64,000 bases of DNA from Hevea brasiliensis (Eukaryota > Streptophyta > Magnoliopsida > Malpighiales > Euphorbiaceae): positions 38,837,593 to 38,901,592 of the forward strand of contig NC_079496.1 of assembly GCF_030052815.1 (NCBI RefSeq). Direction: 5' to 3'. Below, piece by piece: positions 54,901 to 64,000 of this stretch. Every line of letters begins with the position of its first letter. Position 1 is the first letter of the stretch. Made by a program: the position numbers and the translations under genes. The notes under the pieces were generated by a model. The model saw only the letters and a list, made by a program, of their open reading frames with translations, had not been told where the DNA came from and did no database searches.

Positions 54901-55139
54901 TCACATGTCATCTCCAGGGAAGAAATTGAAATACAACCAGATTTGACATATGAAGAAAGAACCTCTACGGATCCTAGCTCGGGAAGTAAAAGAATTGTGG
55001 AATAAGCAGATTCCACTAGTGAAAGTGCTTTGGAGGCACCACAACACTGAGGAGGCAACTTGGGAAAGTGAAGAGACGATGAGGCAACAGTTCCCTCAAC
55101 TGTTTGCATCAAGTAAATTTCGAGGACGAAATTTAAATT
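54900..55139 (+). pseudogene. G2 chromodomain
   Basis: SREEIEIQPDLTYEE leads to the domain, but an inserted base near 54960 puts the rest in another frame: ILAREVKELWNKQIPLVKVL and WRHHNTEEATWESEETMRQQ (54960-55085), then FPQLFASSKFRGRNLN and a stop at 55139-55141. The first part keeps the joint with the integrase that G1 has lost. The core aromatic and acidic residues are present. Confidence 0.88.
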
Positions 55140-55152
55140 AGAGGGGAAGAGT
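55140..55152 (+). promoter_or_regulatory. Polypurine tract of G2
   Basis: AGAGGGGAAGAGT immediately before TGTAACACCC at 55153, identical to the G1 tract. Confidence 0.88.
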
Positions 55153-58035
55153 TGTAACACCCTCCCGGTAGCAACTCCATACATTCTACTGTTCTGGTGA
55201 CCGGTGTCGGTCCGAACAGCTAGAACGTCCAGAAAAATATTTAAACTAAAGTGAGGAATCATAATTAACTCAAATATTAATAAGAAAAATTTAGTAAAAA
55301 TTTTAGAAATAAAATAAAACTAAGTTAAATGAGCCGGTGCCCAAGCGATGGGTAACCCATAGGGAAGTTGCAGTTCTCGCAACTAGGAGCCCTAAACCCG
55401 GGGAAAAATTCATAAAATAATTTTTGGGACTCCAGAGAAGGGTCATTGAGGTTCCTATGGCATTAGAATGCCCAGAAAATATTTAGAAAATTTTTTCAAT
55501 CTGTACAGACAATTTTGACCCGTTGAGCCAAACGGAGGGCATTTTGGTCATTTCGTCTTCAGAGGTGATTTTTGGCTGACTTGTCCAGTTGAGTAAATAA
55601 TTATTATGACATAAAATATGAATTAATGTTGATGAAAAATTAATTTGAAGTTAGTAGAAAAGAAAAGAAAAGAAAATACAATATAATGCAAATTATGACA
55701 TCATTATGATGTCATTTAAAAGTTTCCACCAATTACATTTAAACAACCACTTAATTAACTAATAAAAAGAGATAATTGAGACAAAAGAAATCAAAATACC
55801 ATCTCCTCTTCCTCACCCAAAAACGTTACACTCTCTCCCAAACCCATTCCTCCATGGAAGCTTAATGGAAGCTTGAGACAACCCACCAAATCACCATAAA
55901 ACCTTTAGTCTTCTTTACAAAAACTTGATTTTACCTCTTGGGAAAGTGTTTGGCTGCCAAGAAAATTAAAGAAGGTGAAGGAAATTGAAGGGAAAATTCT
56001 GCCCTCCTAAGGTTAGTGCCCAATTTATTCTCTCTCACTCAACTCATGTTTAAGAACATGATTTAAGTTGAAATTGTAAGTTTAATGTATAAATTGAACT
56101 TTGAGAACTTGGAGACTTGAACAAAAATTATGGTTTGCTCATGAAATGGTATATGAACATTCTAATGGTCAATCAGTGACCATTTAAGGTAAGTTAATCA
56201 TAATTTGAAGTGAACTAAAGTGTTACAAACCCAATTGGTAGGCTGCCTAGGGACAGCAGCAAGGAGGCTGTGAATCTAGCCTGTTTGGACTGCCATATCT
56301 TTGGCTGTGTAGGTCCAATTGGTGTTTGGCCAATTGGACATGAAACTAGACTTATAATGGCACATTTTTGCTGAAGAAACCATGCCCAAAAGACCAAAGC
56401 AAGAGGACCAAAAGTTGGCCCCAATCCGGGTACCCTGCAAGCCAATTCTGCAGAATGACCAAATGAACAGTAACTGTTCATTTGGCCATAGCTCACTGTA
56501 GAAATGGTCAATTAACCTGAACTTTTATAGCAACAAGCGAAGACATAGACAAACAACTTTCATGAAGAAACCTACCCCAAATTATGACCAGAACCTATCC
56601 AACAAGACAGTGGCGATCCTTTGCTCATGATGCTGTAGATTTGGTAATTCTGCAGTTTTTCCAATCAGGCCAGCTGTGGTTTTTGGACCATATCTGGAGC
56701 TACAAAACTCCAAATGGAGTGATTCAAAAAAGGAAATTCAACTAGACAAAATAAGGAACAACTTTCATGTTTACCATTTCCTCAAATTCCCACTGCAACA
56801 GTGCCCAATGGAACAGTAAAGTTGGGTTACAAAAACTAAAAATTCTGCTTCCCTTTGTTTAAACTTAGAAATGGTGTAAATGCTTAATTCCAACAAGTTT
56901 TAAATGCAAAATGTGGTACATTGGGGGTATTAAAACCAATGCACCTAATTTCTATCCAAAAGTCAACATTTTTGTTGACCAATGAGGTGAATAGTGACAC
57001 AAAAACTTGAAATTCACAAATTGAAGAATTCAAAAGTATCAAATGCCCTAGTATGCCTAACAAGATAGGTTTGCATAGTTTGGCATGCCAATAGGGTTCA
57101 GTTAGCAGTACTGCACATGGCAATATGCCATTCTGTGATATCATGGCTTTTAGCCATTCTGACCTTGTATTGAGATGTGGCTTCGTGCTTAATATTATTT
57201 CTGACTTGTTAGTCATTACACCTGGGAGATACATATGTGACCAATGGTGTGACGGCCGAGGTACTTGATACGGTGCGGTTACCCATTTATCGATCCGATC
57301 GTCTAGTATAGGTTACTTGGGCAACCAAATGAATGAAAATGGACAAAGTTAAAGAAATAAATGAATATAACAGATACAAAACAAATAAGACATATACATT
57401 AAATACATATTTATTTTCTGCTATTTTCTTGTATTTTATTATTGCACCACTAAGCATCATTGCTTAGTGCATTGCTTTTGCCACGCAGCGTAGTGCGGAG
57501 ATCTTGAGCGTGAGCCCGGTAGACCACGTGGGTGAGTCCATCCTGCTGACTCTGCACGATGTCAGTGTCACCTCAACTTCTCCAGTGCATTGGTAGGACA
57601 CTAGGTGTCATTTTGGTATTTTGTAATTAAATTTTCATTTTCTCATATGTAGTTGAACTTATGAAATGTATTTTGATGATCATGTAAATAATGAGAATTG
57701 TGTTTATGAATGGAAAAGAGAATGTTTATTTGTGATTTATACTTGATTATTACATGAGATGAATGATTGAGAAATGAAATTGAAAAATGTTGAGATTTTG
57801 ACATTGGAGTTTGAGAGTGATGAGATATGAATATTGGAAGTGTTTTTAACAGGTTCCGAAGAACTGTTTTCTCCATTTTTAGCCGGTACTCTGCCGGATT
57901 TTCTTTAAAATTTTTGGAACCTCAAATAATTTATAATTTCGATAAATGGCTCAAATATATTATATTTCACAAATTATATTCAAAAACATGATAAAAATTA
58001 ATTAAGGTATATTAGAGTGTGCCGATACACCGTGT
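55153..58035 (+). repeat. Palindrome left arm: LTR-A, plus orientation
   Basis: Starts at TGTAACACCCTCCCGG after the polypurine tract and is nearly full length, but stops about 65 bp before the LTR end at CCGTGT (58030-58035). Contains the hairpin copy at 56459-56485. Non-coding; the ORFs in it are read-through of LTR DNA. Confidence 0.92.
56459..56485 (+). repeat. Conserved LTR hairpin, copy 3 (perfect palindrome)
   Basis: CCAAATGAACAGT and ACTGTTCATTTGG around one A. Compared with the copy at 53438, a T-A pair is replaced by a C-G pair in both arms. Confidence 0.8.
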
Positions 58036-58060
58036 ACAGTATACCCGAGTAAGCAATGTC
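58036..58060. other. 25-bp centre of the LTR palindrome
   Basis: ACAGTATACCCGAGTAAGCA-ATGTC is LTR end sequence in minus orientation that is not mirrored on the left. The hexamer CCGTGT just left of it fits both LTRs at the joint. Confidence 0.85.
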
Positions 58061-60948
58061 ACATGGTATATCGGCACACTCTAATATACCTTAATTAATT
58101 TTTATCATGTATTTGAATATAATTTGTGAAATATAATATATTTGAGCCATTTATCGAAATTATAAATTATTTGAGGTTCCGAAAATTTTAAAGAAAATCC
58201 GGCAGAGTACCGGCTAAAAATGGAGAAAACAGTTCTTCGAAACCTGTTAAAAACACTTCCAATATTCATATCTCATCACTCTCAAACTCCAATGTCAAAA
58301 TCTCAACATTTTTCAATTTCATTTCTCAATCATTCATCTCATGTAATAATCAAGTATAAATCACAAATAAACATTCTCTTTTCCATTCATAAACACAATT
58401 CTCATTATTTACATGATCATCAAAATACATTTCATAAGTTCAACTACATATGAGAAAATGAAAATTTAATTACAAAATATCAAAATGACACCTAGTGTCC
58501 TACCAATGCAATCAGAGAAGTTGAGGTGACACGGACATCGTGCAGTCGCAGATGGACTCACCCGATCTGCGATCGGGCTCACGCTCGATCTCCAGTACCT
58601 ACGCGTGGCAAAAGCAACGCGCTAAGCAATGATGCTTAGTGGTGCAATAATAAAATACAAGAAAATAGCAAAAAATAAATATGTATTTAATGTATATGTC
58701 TTATTTGTTTTGTATCTGTTATATTCATTTATTTCTTTAACTTTGTCCATTTTCATTCATTTGGTTGCCCAAGTAACCTATACTAGACGACTGGACTGGA
58801 TAAATGGGTAAACTGGCACTGGGTATCAAGTACCTTGGGCCGTCACACCATCGGTCACATATGTATCTCCCGGTGTGCAACAGTACAGCTAACAAGCTGT
58901 AAATAATATTAAGCACGAGGCCACATCTCAATACAAGGTCAGAATGGCTAAAAGCCATGAAATCACAGAATGGCATATTGCTATGTGCAGTACTGCTAAC
59001 TGAACCCTATTGGCATGCCAAACTATCCAAACCAATCTTGTTAGGTATACTAGGGCATTTGATACTTTTGAATTCTTCAATTTGTGAATTTCAAGTTTTT
59101 GTGTCACTATTCACCTCATTGGTCAACAAAAATGTTGACTTTTGGGTAGAAATTAGGTGCATTGGTTTTAACACCCCCATTGTACCACATTTTGCATTTA
59201 AAACTTGTTGGAATTAAGCATTTACACCATTTCTAAGTTTAAACCAAGGGAAGCAGAATTTTCAATTTTTGTAACCCAATTTTATTGTTCCATTGGGCAC
59301 TGTTGCAGTGGGAATTTGAGGAAATGGTAAACATGAAAGTTGTTCCTTATTTTGTCTAGTTGAATTTCCTTTTTTGAATCACTCTATTTGGAGTTTTGTA
59401 ACTCCAAATATGGTCCAAAAACCACAGCTGGCCGAATTGGAAAAACTGCAGAATTACCAAATCTATAGTACCATGAACAGTGACTGCCACTGTCTTGTTG
59501 GATAGGTTCTGGTCATAATTTGGGGTAGATTTCTTCATGAAAGTTGTTTGTCTATGTCTTAACTTGTTGCTGTAAAAATTGCAGGTTAATTGACCATTTC
59601 TACAGTGAGCTATGGCCAAATGAACAGTTACTGTTCATTTGGTCATTCTGCAGAATTGGCTTGCAGGGTACCCGAATTGGGGCCAACTTTTGGTCCTCTT
59701 GCTTTGGTCTTTTGGGCATGGTTTCTTCAGCACAAATGTGCCATTATAAGTCTAGTTTCATGTCCAATTGGCCAAACACCAATTGGACCTACACAGCCAA
59801 AGATATGGCAGTCCAAACAGGCTGGATTCACAGCCTCCTTGCTGCTGTCCCTAGGCAGCCTACCAATTGGGTTTGTAACACTTTAGTTCACTTCAAATTA
59901 TGATTAACTTACCTAAAATGGTCACTGATTGACCATTAGAATGTTCATATACCATTTCATGAGCAAACCCTAATTTTTGTTCAAGTCTCCAAGTTCTCAA
60001 AGTTCAATTTATACATTAAACTTACAATTTCAACTTAAATCATGTTCTTAAACATGAATTGAGTGAGAGAGAATAAATTGGGCACTAACCTTAGGAGGGC
60101 AGAATTTTCCCTTCAACTTTTTTCACTTTCTTTAATTTTCTTGGCAGCCAAACACTTTCCCAAGAGGTAAAATCAAGTTTTTGTGAAGAAGACTAAAGGT
60201 TTTATGGTGATTTGGTGGGTTGTCTCAAGCTTCCATTAAGCTTCCATGGAGGAATGGGTTTGGGAGAGAGTGTAACGTTTTTGGGTGAGGAAGAGCATAT
60301 GGTATTTTGATTTCTTTTGTCTCAATTATCTGTTTTTATTAGTTAATTAAGTGGTTGTTTAAATGTAATTGGTGGAAACTTTTAAATGACATCATAATGA
60401 TGTCATAATTTGCATTATATTGTATTTTTTTTTCTTTTCTTTTCTACTAACTTCAAATTAATTTTTCATCAACATTAATTCATATTTTATGTCATAATAA
60501 TTATTTACTCAACTGGACAAGTCAGCCAAAAATCACCTCTGAAGGCGAAATGACCAAAATGCCCTCCGTTTGGCTCAACGGGTCAAAATTGTCTGTACCG
60601 ATTGAAAAATTTTTCTAAATATTTTCTTGACATTCTAATGCCATAGGAACCTCAATGACCCTTCTCTGGAGTCCCAAAAATTATTTTATGAATTTTTCCC
60701 CGGGTCTAGGGCTCCTAGTTGCGAGAACCGCAACTTCCCTCTGGGTTACCCATCGCTTGGGCACCGGCTCATTTAACTTAGTTTTATTTTATTTCTAAAA
60801 TTTTTACTAAATTTTTCTTATTAATATTTGAGTTAATTATGATTCCTTACTGTAGTTTAAATATTTTTCCGGACATTCTAGCTGTCCGGACCGACACCGG
60901 TCACCGGAACAGTACAATGTACGGAGTTGCTACCAGGAGGGTGTTACA
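58061..60948 (-). repeat. Palindrome right arm: LTR-A, minus orientation
   Basis: Reverse complement of the left arm over ~2.88 kb with scattered mismatches. A 234-bp stretch (57643-57876 and 58220-58453) gives an identical reading in both arms. It ends at the LTR start (GTTACA, 60948) next to the CCTGA duplication. Holds hairpin copy 4 at 59616-59642. Confidence 0.92.
59616..59642 (-). repeat. Conserved LTR hairpin, copy 4
   Basis: CCAAATGAACAGT / ACTGTTCATTTGG with a central T, the mirror of copy 3. Confidence 0.75.
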
Positions 60949-61233
60949 CCTGAAATTTTTACAGCAACAATATGAGATATGAATATTGGAAGTGTTTTTC
61001 ACAGGTTCCGAAGAACTGTTTTCTCCATTTTTCGCAGGCACTCTGCCGGATTTTCTTTAAAATTTTCGGAACCTCAAATAAATAATAATTTCGATAAATG
61101 GCTTAAATAAATTATATTTCATAAACTATATTCAAAACTATGACAAAAATTGATTAAGTTAAAATAGAGGGTGCCGATACACCGTGTGACATTGCTTACT
61201 CGGATATACTGTATACGGGTAAGGGGTGTCACA
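60949..61233 (+). repeat. Second half of the G3 5' LTR, internally deleted
   Basis: Starts with the CCTGA duplication. AAATTTTTACAGCAACAA continues the first half, then jumps within TGAGATAT to sequence near the LTR end (GAATATTGGAAGTG). More than 1 kb of LTR is missing compared with G1. It ends GGGGTGTCACA before the primer site. Confidence 0.88.
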
Positions 61234-61238
61234 TTTAG

Positions 61239-61251
61239 TGGTATCAGAGCA
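61239..61251 (+). promoter_or_regulatory. Primer binding site (tRNA-Met type) of G3
   Basis: TGGTATCAGAGCA, six bases after the LTR end, as in G1. Confidence 0.9.
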
Positions 61252-61360
61252 CGGTTTAGGCGTTTCTGGGCCTAGATTGAGTCCATACCATGCATTGCAT
61301 TTGTAAGAGTCGAGGTGACACTAATGCAGATCTGTTTGTCTTTCTTATTTTGAATAGGAT

Positions 61361-62560
61361 ATGGACCCTACATCTCAGAGGGCAGTTGAGGAGGAAGTGG
61401 AGAGTCATGCTCCACCTGCAGCAGCTGAGACTGGGGGCATGGGAGAACCTGCTCCGCCGGCTCAAGCAGAGCCTGCTCAACCTCCACAGGCCATGTTCCA
61501 GCAAAAGGCTGATTTCTTTAGACAAATGGCCAGGGTAATGCCAGCACCACCACCACCACCAGCTCCACAGCAGAAATCACACCTGGAAAAATTGAGAAAG
61601 TTTGGAGCAGTGGACTTCTTCGGCAAGAGAGAAGATGATTACATTGCGGTAGAAAATTGGTTGAAACGAGCAATGAGTCTTAAAACAACTCCATTGCACC
61701 CCAGAGCAAAATTTAGAGGCTGCTGTATCTCTGTTGCAAGATGATGCATATGAATGGTGGGACACGGTATCCAGTGAAATGCAGCCAGAAATAGTAACTT
61801 GGGACTTCTTCCTCTCCGAATTCAAGAAGAAATATGTGGGTACTGTATACCTAGAAGAGAGAAGAAGAGAGTTCATTAATCTGAGGCAGAGACAGTTGTC
61901 AGTGGCCAAGTATGAGAAGGAATTTGTCCGATTGAGCTGCTATGGAAGGGAGATAGTCCCTAATGAAGCTGAAAGGTGTAAGAGATTTGAAGAGGGATTA
62001 AATGACAACATAAAGATCCAGCTCACTGCCTTGGGAATCACAGAATTTACCAAGTTAGTGGAAGCTGCAATGAAGGTTGAAAAAGTAAGAATCAGTGAGC
62101 AGACTAGAAGGAAAAACTGACATAAGAGGGCCCAGTCGGTCTAGTTCAGCTCCTGCATCTGGGAAGAGCATCAAGGGTCCATCAGCATAGAGTTCAGGTC
62201 AGCCACACACGGTCGTGGTCACCTCAGGCCCAGGCCACAGTTTACCCTTAGGAGAGGTCAGTCCACACCATCAGTGGGTAGCTCTCCAGGGATGGGGTTC
62301 AGGGGACCAGCCCCAGCAACTTCTGCATGTCCGCATTGCTTGAAATGGCATAAGGGGGAGTGTTGGAGAGTGACTGGTGCCTGCTTAAGGTGTGGGTCAA
62401 CAGAGGATCAGTTGAAGAACTATCCACGCAGAACTACTACAGCTGCTCCAACACAAGCAGATAGACCTGCTCCTGCACCACAAAGGGGTAGGAAATCTGG
62501 CAAATCTGACGCAGTGGGACCATCACAGAGGCCTGCATCTGAGCCAGCACAAAGGCCTGA
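61361..62560 (+). pseudogene. gag: G3 gag
   Basis: The ATG at 61361 starts MDPTSQRAVEEEVESHAPPA, with a proline-rich stretch (MPAPPPPPAP) and EKLRKFGAVDFFGKREDD. A frame change near 61670 breaks the next helix region. The gag core then runs open at 61734-62120: DDAYEWWDTVSSEMQPEIVT, LEERRREFINLRQRQLSVAK, CKRFEEGLNDNIKIQL, KLVEAAMKVEKVRISEQ. A stop at 62118-62120 and another change lead to the frame 62274-62744 with the zinc knuckles: CPHCLKWHKGEC, and [14 protein letters not shown], where the histidine and last cysteine of the second knuckle are replaced. It would package element RNA. Better preserved than G1 at the N-terminus. Confidence 0.88.
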
Positions 62561-63110
62561 TAACAGACCACCTGCAAGAGCTTATGCTATTAGAGCTCAG
62601 GAGGAGCAAGATGCCCTGACGTCATCGTGGGTAATGCTCCCTCTACAATACACTTGTGCATGCATTGGTGGATCCTGGATCCACTCATTCATACATCTGC
62701 ATCAACTTACCCGTAGAAAGGGGGATACTAGTAGGGGAGAGTGACCAAGACATTCTGGTCACTAATCCATTGGGCCACAGTGTAGTGGTGAACAAAGTAT
62801 ACAAGGGTTGCCCGTTAAGGATTCAGGGGTATGAATTCTTGGCAGACCTGATTGAGTTGCCCTTCCACGAGTTTGACATGATTTTGGGAATGGACTGGTT
62901 GTCACGTCATCAAGCAATAGTTGATTGTAAACTGAAGAGGATTTCTTTGAAAACTTCTTAGGGTAATGAGATCACAGTTGTGGGGGAAAGGACAGATTTC
63001 TTGTCCAATGTCATCTCAGCCACAGTTGCAAGACGAATGATGAGAAAAGGCTGCGAAGCCTACCTAGCACTTGTGGTGGATACTAGGCAAGCTAAGCCAA
63101 ACCTGAGTGA
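62561..63110 (+). pseudogene. pol: G3 protease region
   Basis: The frame 62656-62961 carries [20 protein letters not shown] with an intact D-x-G active site, and [20 protein letters not shown], the C-terminal block. A frame overlap with the gag reading (62630-62745) and a TAG at 62959-62961 break it. Downstream ERTDFLSNVISATVARRMMR leads towards RT. The active-site DNA is the palindrome GTGGATCCTGGATCCAC at 62668-62684. Here the glycine lost in G1 is still present. Confidence 0.88.
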
Positions 63111-64000
63111 CATAACCATAGTAAAAGACTTCCCAGATGTGTTCCCTGAAGAATTGCACCACCAGAAAGGGAAGTTGAATTTGCTATTGAGACACTGCAG
63201 GGTACAGCACCCATTTCCATTGCTCCTTATAGGATGGCACCCACTGAATTGAGGGAGTTGAAAACTCAGTTGCAAGAGTTGCTTGATAAGGGGTTCATAC
63301 GCCCCAGTGTGTCATCGTGGGGAGCTCCAGTGCTGTTTGTAAAGAAAAAGGATGGGACTTTGAGGCTATGCATCGATTACCGGCGGTTGAATAAAGTGAC
63401 TGTGAAGAACAAATATCCGTTGCCTAGAATTGATGATCTGTTTGATCAGTTGAAGGGAGCAGGAGTATTTTCCAAATTGATCTCAGATCAGGGTATCATC
63501 AGTTGAGGGTGAAGGATGCAGATGTGCCAAAGACTGCATTCAGGACCCGATATGGGCATTATGAGTTCCTAGTGATGCCCTTTGGCCTAACAAATGCACC
63601 AGCAGCATTCATGGACCTTATGAACCGTATCTTTCATCCATACTTAGATCGGTTCGTAGTGGTCTTTATTGATGATATTTTGGTGTATTCCAAGACCAGG
63701 GAAGAACATGATGAGCATTTGAGGATTATTTTGCAAACCCTGAGAGAAAAGAAGCTGTATGCTAAGTTGTCCAAGTGTGACTTTTGGTTGAATGAGATTG
63801 CATTCCTTGGACACATAGTGTCAGCTGATGGGATTAGAGTGGATCCCAAGAAAATAGAAGCAGTGATGGAATGGAAGCCTCGAGAAATACAAGCGAGGTC
63901 GAAGCTTCTTGGGGCTAGCTGGGTATTACAGAGATTTGTGAAGGATTTTCCTTAATAGCTGCTCCAATGACCAAGTTGTTACACAAGAATGTCGATTTGG
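63111..64000 (+). pseudogene. pol: G3 reverse transcriptase, cut by window end
   Basis: [13 protein letters not shown], then a small deletion removes the LLGLPPERE start, then [40 protein letters not shown] and [20 protein letters not shown] (63234-63470). One base is missing at motif A (63475-63485), which spells the family D-LRSGYHQ in the shifted frame. The next frame, 63503-63955, has [20 protein letters not shown], catalytic box [12 protein letters not shown] (~63660) and [21 protein letters not shown] last frame change near 63885 affects the thumb. RNase H and integrase lie beyond the window. Confidence 0.9.

Larger units (their letters stand above)
53500..60948 (-). mobile_element. G2: scrambled chromovirus insertion, target duplication CCTGA
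   Basis: The outer ends are the two ends of an LTR-A in minus orientation: TGTGACACCCCTTACCC at 53500 and GGAGGGTGTTACA at 60948. CCTGA flanks both (53495-53499, 60949-60953). Inside, the order is not that of an element: LTR end (-), protease piece (-), integrase plus chromodomain plus polypurine tract plus LTR (+), LTR (-). Gag and RT are missing. Confidence 0.85.
51974..64000 (+). mobile_element. G3: Tekay/Del-type chromovirus, 5' LTR split by G2, right end outside window
   Basis: The 5' LTR is 51974-53499 plus 60949-61233. Primer site at 61239, gag from 61361, protease, and RT up to the window end. It is the same family as G1. The left flank offers CAAAT (51969-51973) as target duplication, to be checked at the unseen right end. 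Coding parts have many frame breaks. Confidence 0.88.

Noticed and set aside
57643..58453. Two identical 77-codon open frames facing each other
   Set aside because: They are the same LTR sequence in the two arms of the palindrome, not genes.
1..64000. Host genes or an intact active system
   Set aside because: Every stretch with coding similarity belongs to a retrotransposon, and each has stops, shifts or missing domains.

Overview
This 64 kb window looks like plant, probably eudicot, nuclear heterochromatin built almost entirely from nested retrotransposons. The supporting evidence is element families, AT-rich base composition, tRNA-Met and tRNA-Asp type primer sites, a chromodomain integrase, an Athila-type third ORF and an RTE-type LINE. 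I see no host gene, rRNA or tRNA gene, and no bacterial feature. The species cannot be fixed from the sequence.

Families seen: (1) Ty3/gypsy chromoviruses of Tekay/Del type with LTRs of 3-4.3 kb and a TGGTATCAGAGC primer site (G1, G2, G3, several solo LTRs); (2) one Athila-type Ty3/gypsy element with a TGGCGCCGTTGCC primer site and an extra ORF after pol; (3) two Ty1/copia copies (C1, C2) of one family; (4) one 5'-truncated RTE-type LINE.

Layout. 1-4232: pieces of chromovirus LTRs in both orientations, ending in the rearranged 5' LTR of G1. 4233-9075: G1 gag-pol with chromodomain; 9076-12171: its 3' LTR. G1 sits in the 5' LTR of the Athila-type element, whose last 140 bp (12172-12311), primer site, gag and pol follow. 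The Athila body is cut by a solo LTR at 14171-17656 (target duplication ATCAT), a solo LTR at 19508-23787 (GTACA), and the complete copia element C1 at 25331-37343 (GAAAG). The 5' LTR of C1 carries the LINE at 26167-28720. Athila resumes at 37344 with its third ORF (38030-39235) and 3' LTR (40956-42597). Then comes C2 (42598-50542), cut by a solo LTR at 43825-47323 (TATAG). Its 3' LTR is broken by another chromovirus LTR (50543-51973), which is itself broken by G3 (51974 to the window end). The 5' LTR of G3 is split by a 7.4 kb minus-orientation insertion G2 (53500-60948, CCTGA), scrambled inside and containing a 2.9 kb-per-arm LTR palindrome.

All coding regions are decayed by stops, frameshifts or lost catalytic residues. 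The observations I rate most interesting are: a 75-bp GT-AG intron-like insert at the same place in the integrase core of two chromovirus copies; a covarying hairpin conserved among their LTRs; a repeat block plus TATA box shared between the Athila LTR and the region just before its third ORF; the LTR palindrome and scrambled G2; and copia C1, whose two LTRs are almost identical although its protease region is gone, which suggests movement in trans.
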